64,000 nucleotides of DNA, from assembly GCA_902492895.1 (NCBI GenBank), contig CABUNG010000002.1, positions 62,001-126,000 of the forward strand. Reading direction: 5' to 3'. The notes beneath the pieces are model-generated. The model was not told where the DNA came from, made no database searches, and was given only the letters and a program-made list of their open reading frames with translations. Positions 16,453 through 24,874 of this stretch are shown here, piece after piece. Position numbers and translations under genes: made by a program. This stretch comes from an uncultured Oscillospiraceae bacterium (GTDB taxonomy: Bacteria > Bacillota > Clostridia > Oscillospirales > Acutalibacteraceae). The first letter of the stretch is position 1. Each line of letters begins with the position of its first letter.

Positions 16453-18096
16453 TCAGTCCAGCTTGCCAGCCGCGCGGAAATCGAGCTCCGCCCCGAAAGA
16501 GCCGCCCATGAAAGGACGCACCACGATGCCGGATACCGTTTTTCCCAGACCCACGGTCCGCACGGGGAAGCTCAGGGGGATGAAAGGACATTCGTCGAAC
16601 AGAATGCCCTCCAGCTCATCGATTTCCTCCCTGGTAGAGGTGCCGGAGGCGAGACGGCCGAACGCGGCTTCGAACCGGGCGCTTTCATAGCGGGCCAGAT
16701 TGCCCTTGGCGGCGGCCCCGGCATAGCCGCCGAGTATGCCCTGGGCCGTCATGGAAACTGGGGTGTAGGTGTAGAGGGCCAGCTCGTAATTTCCCACACT
16801 CACGCGGGAGTGGAGCTCGGCTGCGGGCAGAGGCGTCAGTTCAAAATAGACGGATAAATTCTTCTGCCAGGACTGCAGGATATACCGCGCCAGCTCGACG
16901 CTCGCGTTGTCGTCGGCGCAGAGCATGGTGAGCTTGGGCACAGAGGCGAGGCCGGCGTCCGAGAGCCCGGCGCTGAAATCCGTCAGGGCGTCCCGCCCTT
17001 TGGAAACGGCCGGGTGCGCGTTCTGCCCGTTCCGGTATCGCTCCGAACCGGAGACGACGGCGTCGGGCGGAATATACCCCTCTGCGGCCGCAGCCCCGCC
17101 GGCCGTCAGACGGCCGCGCACCAGATCCCATTCGATCGCGTCCCGCAGGGCGCGGCGGATAGCGGGTTCCGACAGAGCCGTCACGTGGTTGTTGAGCCAA
17201 AGTCCCGTAACGGTATCCTGCAGGCGGACGAGTTCCAGCTTCTTTTCCTGCGCCTGGTCCGCCTGGGCGGCGGTCAGGGAGGCCGCGTCCAGATTCCCTT
17301 CTTCCAGAGCGGCCACCGGATCGTCCGGCGCCTTCATGAGAAAACGCACCGAAGCGGGCAGAATGGTATCGGCATCGTGATAGCCGTTATTTTTCGTCAG
17401 GGTGATAGATTCCCCGTGCAGCCAGGTTTTGACGTAAAAAGGACCATTGGTTAGGACATACTCGGCTTCCAGGCCGTACCGGCCTTCCGTATATTCAAAA
17501 AATGCCTGGTTGCAGGGCATATAGGGGGTGGAGGCCGTTTTTTTCGGAAAGTCGTCATCCGGCTCGCGCAGCGTGATCATCAGCGTGTTTTCGTCCACCG
17601 CCTTCACGCCGAGATCCGAGACCGGCCGCTCGCCCTTGTTGACCGCCTCGGCGTTTTCGATGCAGAAAAGTTCCTGCGCGAGGGTGGATCCGGTCGCGGG
17701 CAGCACCGCCCGCTGCATGCCGAAAACAAAATCCTGCGCGGTCACGGGGGTAGGAGATTTCCACAGATTCTCGTCTTTTTTAGATTTTTGGATGCTCCAG
17801 TTCGAGTCCCGCAGGGTAAAGGTGTACACCCGGCGATCCTCCGAGACTGTCCAGGTGGCGGCGGCGGGGACGGCGTCGCCGTTTTCATCGAGACGCGCCA
17901 GTCCCTCGAACAAAGCCGCTGCCATGGTGACGGAGGAGCGGTCGGTGGATACCTGGGGATCGAGTTGGCGGGGATCGGTTTCCAGCTGAAAACGGAAGGA
18001 TTTTCCTTCCGGCGATTTTTTGCGGCAGCCCGGCAGGCCGAAAAGCGCCAACAGGCAGGCGGCGATCAAGGCCGCAGTGCGCATGGCGTAGCGCAT
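16453..18096 (-). CDS. Oligopeptide-type ABC solute-binding lipoprotein (OppA-like), orphan
   Basis: This is a 547-residue lipoprotein of the SBP_bac_5 class (dipeptide, oligopeptide, nickel and related ligands). The lipobox is GLPGC with Cys24. The mature chain begins with FRFQLETDPRQLDPQVSTD, the usual first strand of the family, and contains the ALFEGLARLDENG and LRDAIEWDLVRGR-type segments. Length is typical. No permease or ATPase gene is adjacent, so it either serves a transporter encoded elsewhere or acts as a sensor or pheromone-binding protein. The ATG at 18096 follows GGGAGA, and a promoter lies at 18139-18167. Confidence 0.88.
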   Translation of the reverse strand: MRYAMRTAALIAACLLALFGLPGCRKKSPEGKSFRFQLETDPRQLDPQVSTDRSSVTMAAALFEGLARLDENGDAVPAAATWTVSEDRRVYTFTLRDSNWSIQKSKKDENLWKSPTPVTAQDFVFGMQRAVLPATGSTLAQELFCIENAEAVNKGERPVSDLGVKAVDENTLMITLREPDDDFPKKTASTPYMPCNQAFFEYTEGRYGLEAEYVLTNGPFYVKTWLHGESITLTKNNGYHDADTILPASVRFLMKAPDDPVAALEEGNLDAASLTAAQADQAQEKKLELVRLQDTVTGLWLNNHVTALSEPAIRRALRDAIEWDLVRGRLTAGGAAAAEGYIPPDAVVSGSERYRNGQNAHPAVSKGRDALTDFSAGLSDAGLASVPKLTMLCADDNASVELARYILQSWQKNLSVYFELTPLPAAELHSRVSVGNYELALYTYTPVSMTAQGILGGYAGAAAKGNLARYESARFEAAFGRLASGTSTREEIDELEGILFDECPFIPLSFPVRTVGLGKTVSGIVVRPFMGGSFGAELDFRAAGKLD

Positions 18097-18138
18097 GGCA
18101 GGAAAATTCTCCCTTCCGATGAATTTGGCAACGCTATC

Positions 18139-18167
18139 AGTATACCCTGTATGGCTGAGGAAAACAA
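18139..18167 (-). promoter_or_regulatory. Sigma-A promoter of the OppA-like gene
   Basis: On the minus strand TTGTTT, a 17-bp spacer and TATACT lie 43 bp upstream of the start codon. Confidence 0.55.
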
Positions 18168-18223
18168 TTGAAAAAATCCGGCTTTCATGTTAAGATTTTC
18201 TGAACAAGAAAGGATGTGATGGG

Positions 18224-19048
18224 GTGGAAGCGGCGAACGGGTTTTCGCGGGGCCTCTATGCCTGGTTCGGCTATGAGCTGCCCCTCGCGGCTTCCCTGGA
18301 GCGGATTCGGGAGGCGGGATTCGACGCGGTGAGCCTTTGGTGGGCCGATGCGCCGGACGGACTGACGCGGACCGCTCAGGCGGATTTGGCGCGCAAAACG
18401 GGGCTGACGGTCGAAAACGCGCACGCCCCTTTCGACGGCTGCAACGACCTCTGGGTCCCCGGCCTGCGGGGCGATGAGGCCGCGGCGGGCCTGCTGGCCG
18501 GCGTGTCGGACTGCGCGGCCGCGCAGGTGCCGGTCCTAGTGGTGCACCTGACCGACGGACCGGCGCCTCCGCCCGATTCATCCGTCGGTCTGGAGCGCCT
18601 GCGCCCCGTTGTGGATACGGCGGAAAGGCTTGGCGTCAAGCTCGCGTTCGAAAACCTGCGGCATATTCCGCATCTGAGGAAGGTGCTGGATGCTTTCGAC
18701 AGCCCGTGCGTCGGCCTTTGTTACGACAGTGGCCATCATCACGGCTGGGGGCGGGAGGCGGACTGGCTGGCCGATTACGGTTCCCGCCTGTTTACCCTCC
18801 ATCTCCACGACAACGACGGCAAACAGGACAGCCACAGCCTGCCTTTCGACGGCGGGATCGATTGGCGGCCTCTCGCCCGGAAGATCGCCCGGACCGGATA
18901 TACAGGCCCGACGTCGCTGGAAGTTCAGGCGGGCGGCGGGTACGAGGAGAGAATGCCTGCCGCGGCCTTTCTGCAAAGAGCCGCAGATGCCGCCGCCCGC
19001 ATCGGTGAGATGCGGGCGGAAGAGGGACGGGCATTCAGCGTTCGATAA
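18224..19048 (+). CDS. Sugar phosphate isomerase/epimerase-like TIM-barrel protein
   Basis: This 274-residue protein has the xylose-isomerase-like (AP endonuclease 2) TIM-barrel pattern. Likely metal ligands are His in NAHAPF (about residue 67), His in VVHLTD, Glu in LAFENLRH (about 145), Asp/His in CYDSGHHHGW (about 169-178), and the C-terminal SLEVQ glutamate. The family converts sugars or cyclitols or opens DNA; the substrate here is unknown. I chose the GTG at 18224 because it fits the first barrel strand and has an AAAGGA upstream. Its 3' end overlaps the convergent gene at 19035 by 14 bp. Confidence 0.82.
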   Translation: MEAANGFSRGLYAWFGYELPLAASLERIREAGFDAVSLWWADAPDGLTRTAQADLARKTGLTVENAHAPFDGCNDLWVPGLRGDEAAAGLLAGVSDCAAAQVPVLVVHLTDGPAPPPDSSVGLERLRPVVDTAERLGVKLAFENLRHIPHLRKVLDAFDSPCVGLCYDSGHHHGWGREADWLADYGSRLFTLHLHDNDGKQDSHSLPFDGGIDWRPLARKIARTGYTGPTSLEVQAGGGYEERMPAAAFLQRAADAAARIGEMRAEEGRAFSVR

Positions 19049-19706
19049 CGGAAATCTCGCCCTGCCGTTTGTAGATGCTGTCGGACGGCACGAAGCCCCG
19101 GACCATCGACAGGGGGTAGATCCGGGCGCCGCGGCCGATCACGGTGCCCGGATTGAGCACGCTGCCGCAGCCGACCTCCACGTCGTCGCCGAGCATGGCG
19201 CCGGTTTTTTTCAGCCCGGTTTCGATCCTTTCCCCTTCACAGACGATGGTGACGAGGGTTTTGTCGCTTTTGACGTTGGAGGTAATGGAGCCGGCCCCCA
19301 TATGGGAGCGGAAGCCCAGCACCGAATCCCCGACGTAGTTGTAGTGCGGGACCTGCACTTTATCGAACAGAATGACGTTTTTGAGTTCGGTGGAATTGCC
19401 GACCACGGCTCCCGCACCGACCAGCGCGCTCCCGCGGATGAAAGCGCAGTGCCGCACTTCCGCACCCTCCCCGATGATCACATCGTCCCCGAGATATGCG
19501 GAGTCGAACACATGGGCCGTTTTGTGTACCCAGACGCCCGGGCGGGGCGAATCGTATTCGTCCGCCGGCAGCTTGCTTCCGAGAGACCGGATCAACTCCC
19601 GGATCCCGGAGAGCGCCTCCCACGGATAGGTCACGGACCGGAGCAGAGGGGCGGCTATGGTATGATCGAGGTCGTACAGGGCTTCGACAGTCAGGCTGGA
19701 TTTCAT
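19035..19706 (-). CDS. Left-handed beta-helix (hexapeptide-repeat) acyltransferase/GlmU-C-like protein
   Basis: This 223-residue protein consists mainly of hexapeptide repeats such as VFDSAYLGDDVIIGEGAEVR and LVGAGAVVGNSTELKNVILF, which form a left-handed parallel beta-helix. The middle motif VPHYNYVGDSVLGFRSHMGA and the following VTIVCEGERIETGLKKTGAM resemble the C-terminal half of GlmU-type sugar-nucleotide enzymes. The N-terminal nucleotidyltransferase half is absent. The ATG at 19706 follows GGGAG; an in-frame start further upstream is less likely. The acyl acceptor is unknown. It converges with and overlaps the TIM-barrel gene by 14 bp. Confidence 0.8.
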   Translation of the reverse strand: MKSSLTVEALYDLDHTIAAPLLRSVTYPWEALSGIRELIRSLGSKLPADEYDSPRPGVWVHKTAHVFDSAYLGDDVIIGEGAEVRHCAFIRGSALVGAGAVVGNSTELKNVILFDKVQVPHYNYVGDSVLGFRSHMGAGSITSNVKSDKTLVTIVCEGERIETGLKKTGAMLGDDVEVGCGSVLNPGTVIGRGARIYPLSMVRGFVPSDSIYKRQGEISVIER

Positions 19707-19843
19707 CAACAACACTCCCACAATGAAAATGACGCGGCGGCGCTCCCACAAGCGGCGGCCGCGTTTCTATTGTAACGCTTCGCGTTCCCGACGGCAAGAT
19801 CCTGTGAAAAGTTTTCCGATTTCCGCCTATTTTTCCGAATGGG

Positions 19844-19872
19844 TTGCACGCGGGGGCAAAACGTTTTATAAT
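19844..19872 (+). promoter_or_regulatory. Sigma-A promoter of the CPBP protease-tadA operon
   Basis: TTGCAC, a 17-bp spacer and a consensus TATAAT lie 34 bp upstream of the ATG at 19906. Confidence 0.7.
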
Positions 19873-19905
19873 ACCGGTATATTGGTTGCCGGATGGGAGG
19901 CTATT

Positions 19906-20925
19906 ATGAACGTACAGTGGAGATCCTACGGCTGGCAGGAGCCGGGGGCGGAGGAAATACTGCCGTTAAAAAAGAATGCCAACTTTGTCGGTGTGCTGAT
20001 GCTGGCGCTGATCGGCGCGGCATTTTTCCTGCCGTCGCTTCTGCTGCTGTTCCTGCAGATTACAGGGGCTGCGGATATGTCTTTGCCGCAGTACGGCCTT
20101 GGTTCAACGGGGTATACGCTGTTTTCAATGGCGTCGTACCTGCTGTATCTCGCCCTGCCGTCCATTGCCGTGACGCTGCTCATGCGGCGGGATCTGCGTC
20201 CGTTCCCCACAAAGCGGATGGCCCCGTCGGTTTTTATTCCCGCCGTCATGGCGGGGCTGGGGCTGGTGGTGCTCGCCAATCTGGTCGCGAGCATTCTGAT
20301 GAACATCCTCTCCTCTTTCGGGCTTCCCTGGCCGAGTTCGCCCAATGTGATGGACAAGTCGGTCCTGAACCTGGTCCTCAATCTCGTATCGACGGCCGTT
20401 CTGCCTGCGCTGGTGGAAGAAATGGTCTTCCGCGGGTATGTCCTAGGGGCTCTGCGCCCTCAGGGAGACGGTCTGGCGATTGTCTTTTCGGCGCTGCTGT
20501 TCGGTCTCCTGCACGGCAATCTGCTGCAGATTCCTTTTGCCTTCATTCTGGGCTTGATCTTCGCCTACCTGACGGTTCAGACGGGTTCCATCTGGCCGGC
20601 GGTGCTGATCCATTTTCTCACCAACGCCACCTCGGTATGTCTCGAATATGCGGGCCTGTTCCTGCCGGATACGGACGCCCAGGGTATGCTCAACGGGACG
20701 GCGTTCGCGGTCATGGCCGTCATCGGGATCATCGGCGCGGCGATTCTGTGGGCCGGACACCGGGAAGGCGACACCGCGAAAACGGCGCTTCTGCGTCCGA
20801 TAGGCAACGGATTTTCGCGGCTTACAGTCGGCCGGAGGGCGGGACTGATTCTCACGGCTCCGGCGATGGTGATCGGCCTCATCGGGCTCGTTTTGATGAC
20901 GGTGCTCAACATCGTGGCGTCCTGA
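19906..20925 (+). CDS. CPBP-family intramembrane metalloprotease
   Basis: This 339-residue polytopic protein has about eight membrane segments and the three CPBP (CAAX protease and bacteriocin-processing) motifs: EEMVFRG (Glu171, Glu172, Arg176), GLLHGN (His203) and HFLTN (His236). These residues form the glutamate/histidine metal-dependent active site in the family. In bacteria such enzymes process peptides or bacteriocins or give self-immunity; the substrate here is unknown. The ATG at 19906 follows GGGAGG by 7 nt. It is probably co-transcribed with tadA, 24 nt downstream. Confidence 0.9.
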   Translation: MNVQWRSYGWQEPGAEEILPLKKNANFVGVLMLALIGAAFFLPSLLLLFLQITGAADMSLPQYGLGSTGYTLFSMASYLLYLALPSIAVTLLMRRDLRPFPTKRMAPSVFIPAVMAGLGLVVLANLVASILMNILSSFGLPWPSSPNVMDKSVLNLVLNLVSTAVLPALVEEMVFRGYVLGALRPQGDGLAIVFSALLFGLLHGNLLQIPFAFILGLIFAYLTVQTGSIWPAVLIHFLTNATSVCLEYAGLFLPDTDAQGMLNGTAFAVMAVIGIIGAAILWAGHREGDTAKTALLRPIGNGFSRLTVGRRAGLILTAPAMVIGLIGLVLMTVLNIVAS

Positions 20926-20949
20926 GATGGAAGAAAGGATATTATCTTC

Positions 20950-21432
20950 ATGACGGATGAAGACTATATGAGGCAGGCGCTCGATCTGGCTTTGGAGGCG
21001 GCTGCGGAAGGGGAGGTGCCGGTCGGTGCCGTCATCGTGAAGGACGGCGAGGTGATCGGCACCGGGCGCAACCGGCGGGAAGTTCTGCGCCATGCGTTGT
21101 CTCACGCGGAGATCGAAGCCATCGACGGAGCCTGCCGCCGTCTGGGCGGGTGGAGGCTGTCCGGCTCCACCCTGTACGTGACGCTGGAACCCTGCCCGAT
21201 GTGTGCGGGCGCGATACTGAACGCCAGAATCGACCGGGTGGTATTCGGGGCGTCGGACCCGAAGGCGGGGTCGTTGGGATCGGTGACGGATCTTACGGCG
21301 TTTCCGTATAATCACCATCCCATGATTGAAGGCGGGATGCTCGAAACAGAATGTGCGGCCATTTTATCTAGTTTTTTTAAAAAATTGCGGATAAGAAAGC
21401 CTAAGAGGGGAGAAGAGCCGGGATATGAATAA
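20950..21432 (+). CDS. tadA: tRNA-specific adenosine deaminase
   Basis: This 160-residue zinc enzyme deaminates adenosine-34 of tRNA-Arg(ACG) to inosine, allowing wobble decoding. The active-site motifs are intact: HAEIEA (zinc ligand His52, proton shuttle Glu54) and PCPMCAG (zinc ligands Cys82 and Cys85). Length matches the family. The ATG at 20950 follows AAAGGAT. Its last 8 nt overlap the start of the YfhO gene, suggesting translational coupling. Confidence 0.95.
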   Translation: MTDEDYMRQALDLALEAAAEGEVPVGAVIVKDGEVIGTGRNRREVLRHALSHAEIEAIDGACRRLGGWRLSGSTLYVTLEPCPMCAGAILNARIDRVVFGASDPKAGSLGSVTDLTAFPYNHHPMIEGGMLETECAAILSSFFKKLRIRKPKRGEEPGYE

Positions 21433-23707
21433 ATCAGGGCGGATGCGGTGGCCAAAGGTACGCAGTCCCTATATGAAAGCCTTTCTGCTTAGTCTGTTGA
21501 CAGGTTGTCTGATTGTTGGTCCCTACATCCTGCTGGGAAAAGGTATTTTCATCACACGTGCTGATTTCGTGCATCAGCAGATACCGTTCAATATGATGTG
21601 CAACGACGCCATTAAAAATGGAGACGTATTCTGGAATTGGAATACAGATTTGGGAAGTGCCTTTATTGGCTATAGCTTTTACAATCTGGGAAGTCCGTTC
21701 TTCTGGATTAGCCTGTTGTTTTCCAGCGCGGTGTTCCCCTATCTGATTGGACCGATTCTGATTTTAAAATACGGCGTGGCCGGTCTAACGTCTTTCGCAT
21801 TTTTGCAGCGGTACGTGAACAACAAGAACTATGCGATCATCGCCGCTCTTTTATATGCCTTTTCCGGATATCAGTCCAGTAATTTGCTCTATAACCATTT
21901 TCATGATGTGGTGGCGCTGTTCCCTCTGCTGCTCTTTACTCTGGACGAAATGATGGAAAAGCGCCGATTCGGTTGGTTTACCCTAGCCGTTGCGCTCAAT
22001 GCGCTGGTTAATTTCGTCTTTTTTCCTGGAGAAGTGTTCTTTGTCGTTTTATATTTTGTTTGCCGGTATCTGATAGCGGATTTCCGTCATGCCGTCCGCA
22101 GAATTCCCCGCTGTTTACTGGAGGCCTGTATCGGTTTGGGACTGGCCTGCTTCATCGTACTGCCATCTGCACTCATGGTATCCACCAATCCCAGGGCTGC
22201 AACGATTTGGCGGGATATACCGATGCTGTTCGATGTACGGCAGTATTTGCGATTGGTGAAAGCATTTTTGCTGCCGGGTGACAGCGAGGGTTTCCCTACC
22301 GCCTTCGATGGCGTTTATGACTCACAGGCGTTATTCCTTCCCATGTTCAGTGTGTCGCTGGTAATCGCATGGATTGTAAAAAAGAGGAATTTCGTTACGG
22401 GTTTTCTGGTTGTTTTGATTACGGCGACGGCGATACCCTTGCTAAACAGTGTTTTCTATATGGCAAAAGATTGGGCTATGTTTCGTTGGGTGTATATGCT
22501 GACTCTAGTGATGGCGTTGGCTACGGCTATGGCGCTTGACAATTTGGATGATGTGCCTTTCCGTTGGGGACTGGGTCTGGCATTCGGCGGTACGCTGCTC
22601 TATGCGGTTGCGCTCTGGTTGATCCCCAAAATCAGGAAATCCGGTGCATTTATTGAAGCCCCCAGAGCTTTTGCGGTTCAGGTTATCCTCGCTCTTGGAG
22701 GAATAGCCGCCGCTTGGGTTTTCCTGGGGTTCTGCAGGCATAAAAAACATTTCATCCCCACCTTGACCGTGAGCGTGATACTGTTTGCATCTGCGGCGAT
22801 CACGTTAAATATCTACCGGATGAAGCAAAACGGTCCGTCGTCGGAATGGGTGAAGGATACCTATATCGCGTCGACGCTCCGGCTCGATCTGCCGGACGAT
22901 CCAAGCGCCCGATTTTCATTTCCCTATGTGAATCAGGGTATGGTGGCAGGGGTGCCCTCGATGCCCTGTTTTAATAGTTCCGTCAGCGGAAGTATCTTTG
23001 AATTGTATTCTAATATGGGGCTGTATCGCGGCAATGGGGAAGTTCCCATTTTGGAGCACGATTACCTTAAACAACTTTTATCCATGAAGTACGTTGTAAC
23101 GACAGCTCCGGTGGATTCCCTGACCGAGGTATCCCGTTCTACCGATGAAAATACCGTATATTATGTTTATGAGGACGCCACGGCGCTGCCTATCGGCTTC
23201 ACGTATGATTATTATATCACGCAAAATCGTTTTTTGGGGCTTCCGGTTGAGGAACGTGCCTTTGTGATGAGTAAAGCGCTCGTCGTCCACGAGGAAGACG
23301 TGGACAAGCTTCATGGAATGCGGCCGCTGACAGAGCAGCAAATTGAAGGCCTGACGAAAGAGGAGGCGGCTGCCGAGCTGGAGAATCGGCGCGAGGAATC
23401 GTCATCCAACTTTTCGAGGGATAACAGGAGTTTCACTTCGGATATCCACTGCGAGGAGAATACCCTGGCATTTTTTTCGGTCACATATGACAAAGGCTGG
23501 TCGGCCACTGTCAATGGAAACGAGGTGCCGGTGATCTTGTCCAGCGGGATGATGGCTGTACCGGTCGAAAAAGGGGATAACCATATCGTGTTTCGTTATA
23601 CAGTCCCGGGCGCGGCCGTCGGTATTGGCCTGACGGGTGTGGCTCTTTTATGCTATGGCGCCTATCTGTTTATATCCTATAGAAAACCCAAAGAGAAGGA
23701 GCGTTGA
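21425..23707 (+). CDS. YfhO-family polytopic membrane protein
   Basis: This is a 760-residue membrane protein with roughly a dozen hydrophobic segments in the first 470 residues, followed by a large extracytoplasmic C-terminal domain and one final membrane helix near residues 730-752. YfhO family proteins are GT-C-like glycosyltransferases. In Bacillus and Listeria relatives they add sugars to lipoteichoic acid, taking them from lipid-linked donors. The adjacent GtrB-like gene would make such a donor. The start overlaps tadA by 8 nt and follows GGGGAG. The gene is visibly less GC-rich and uses different codons from its neighbours, which hints at separate ancestry. Confidence 0.87.
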   Translation: MNKSGRMRWPKVRSPYMKAFLLSLLTGCLIVGPYILLGKGIFITRADFVHQQIPFNMMCNDAIKNGDVFWNWNTDLGSAFIGYSFYNLGSPFFWISLLFSSAVFPYLIGPILILKYGVAGLTSFAFLQRYVNNKNYAIIAALLYAFSGYQSSNLLYNHFHDVVALFPLLLFTLDEMMEKRRFGWFTLAVALNALVNFVFFPGEVFFVVLYFVCRYLIADFRHAVRRIPRCLLEACIGLGLACFIVLPSALMVSTNPRAATIWRDIPMLFDVRQYLRLVKAFLLPGDSEGFPTAFDGVYDSQALFLPMFSVSLVIAWIVKKRNFVTGFLVVLITATAIPLLNSVFYMAKDWAMFRWVYMLTLVMALATAMALDNLDDVPFRWGLGLAFGGTLLYAVALWLIPKIRKSGAFIEAPRAFAVQVILALGGIAAAWVFLGFCRHKKHFIPTLTVSVILFASAAITLNIYRMKQNGPSSEWVKDTYIASTLRLDLPDDPSARFSFPYVNQGMVAGVPSMPCFNSSVSGSIFELYSNMGLYRGNGEVPILEHDYLKQLLSMKYVVTTAPVDSLTEVSRSTDENTVYYVYEDATALPIGFTYDYYITQNRFLGLPVEERAFVMSKALVVHEEDVDKLHGMRPLTEQQIEGLTKEEAAAELENRREESSSNFSRDNRSFTSDIHCEENTLAFFSVTYDKGWSATVNGNEVPVILSSGMMAVPVEKGDNHIVFRYTVPGAAVGIGLTGVALLCYGAYLFISYRKPKEKER

Positions 23708-23709
23708 AT

Positions 23710-24696
23710 ATGCCCACAGTCTATCTCGTCGTGCCCTGTTATAATGAAGAAGAGGTCCTGCCGGAGACGGTCCGCCGCCTTACCGAAAAATTGAGCGCCC
23801 TCATCGAAGCGGGCCATGCGGATGAAAACAGCCGGTTTTTGCTCGTGGATGACGGCAGCAAGGACAAAACCTGGGAACTGATCAGCCGTTTCAGCCGGGA
23901 GAATCCGCTGTGCGCGGGGCTGAAGCTGGCGCATAACCGGGGGCACCAGAATGCGCTGCTCGCCGGGCTGATGACCGCACGGGAAAAGGCGGACTGCGCG
24001 ATCAGCCTCGATGCCGACCTGCAGGACGATATCGACGCGCTCGACGGGTTCCTGCAGAAGTTCGAAGAGGGCTGCGACGTCGTGTACGGCGTGCGGAACA
24101 AGCGGGATACCGACAGCTTTTTCAAGCGGTCCACGGCGCGCGGTTTCTATAAGGTGATGAGGATGTTGGGGGTGGATGTGGTCTACGACCACGCGGATTA
24201 CCGCCTGATGAGCCGCCGCGCTCTCGACGCCCTGCGTGAATATCGGGAGGTTAACCTGTTTCTGCGAGGTATCGTCCCCCTCATCGGCTATCGGAGCGAC
24301 TATGTGTATTACGACCGGCACGAGCGCTTCGCGGGCGAATCGAAATATCCGCTGAAAAAGATGATCTCGTTTGCGCTCGACGGCATCACGTCGTTCAGCG
24401 TCAAGCCGTTGAAGCTGATTTCCAATCTGGGCATTCTCATTTCTGCGCTCAGCATTCTCGGGTTGCTGTATGCCCTGATTTCCTATTTTGTGGGCGTCAC
24501 CGTGGCGGGCTGGACGGCGATCGTCTGTTCCATCTGGCTGCTGGGAGGCATCCAGCTGCTGTGTATTGGGGTTCTCGGCGGTTATATCGGCAAAATCTAC
24601 AGCGAAGTGAAGGCCCGACCCCGGTTCCGGGTGGAGACCTATCTGGATCATGGAGAGGATCAGACACCGGAACAGGATCACGGTACCAATGTTTGA
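23710..24696 (+). CDS. GtrB-like polyprenyl-phosphate glycosyltransferase (GT2)
   Basis: This is a 328-residue family-2 glycosyltransferase with the N-terminal YLVVPCYNEEEVLPETV, donor-site LLVDDGSKDKTW and DADLQDD motifs of dolichol/undecaprenyl-phosphate sugar synthases. Two C-terminal membrane helices follow (about residues 235-258 and 268-292). The predicted reaction is transfer of a sugar from a nucleotide donor to undecaprenyl phosphate. I chose the ATG at 23710 (AAGGAG, 8-nt spacing) rather than a TTG two codons earlier. It follows the YfhO gene by 2 nt, matching the usual pairing of donor synthesis with a GT-C transferase. A terminator follows. Confidence 0.92.
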   Translation: MPTVYLVVPCYNEEEVLPETVRRLTEKLSALIEAGHADENSRFLLVDDGSKDKTWELISRFSRENPLCAGLKLAHNRGHQNALLAGLMTAREKADCAISLDADLQDDIDALDGFLQKFEEGCDVVYGVRNKRDTDSFFKRSTARGFYKVMRMLGVDVVYDHADYRLMSRRALDALREYREVNLFLRGIVPLIGYRSDYVYYDRHERFAGESKYPLKKMISFALDGITSFSVKPLKLISNLGILISALSILGLLYALISYFVGVTVAGWTAIVCSIWLLGGIQLLCIGVLGGYIGKIYSEVKARPRFRVETYLDHGEDQTPEQDHGTNV

Positions 24697-24710
24697 TAAT
24701 TCGAAAGCAA

Positions 24711-24742
24711 GGCCCCCGTGGATTTCCGCGGGGGCCGCTTTT
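24711..24742 (+). terminator. Rho-independent terminator after the glycosyltransferase gene
   Basis: GGCCCCCG pairs with CGGGGGCC around a short loop and is followed by GCTTTT, 15 nt after the stop codon. Confidence 0.8.
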
Positions 24743-24827
24743 GTACCGATGCGGTCTTGTCGGACGCCGGCCGGATGGCCTTGATTCACAGGGGAATCCG
24801 GATGCCGTACACAGCCGTATACTCCAT

Positions 24828-24868
24828 AAAAAACCCCCGAAGGAGATTGTCTCCTTCGGGGGTTTCTT
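24828..24868. terminator. Bidirectional terminator between the glycosyltransferase and CapA-like genes
   Basis: A perfect 16-bp stem (24831-24846 with 24850-24865, core CCCCCGAAGGAGA) has a T/A-run on both sides. It lies 6 nt beyond the stop of the CapA-like gene on the minus strand and is probably its terminator. Confidence 0.88.
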
Positions 24869-24874
24869 ATTTTG

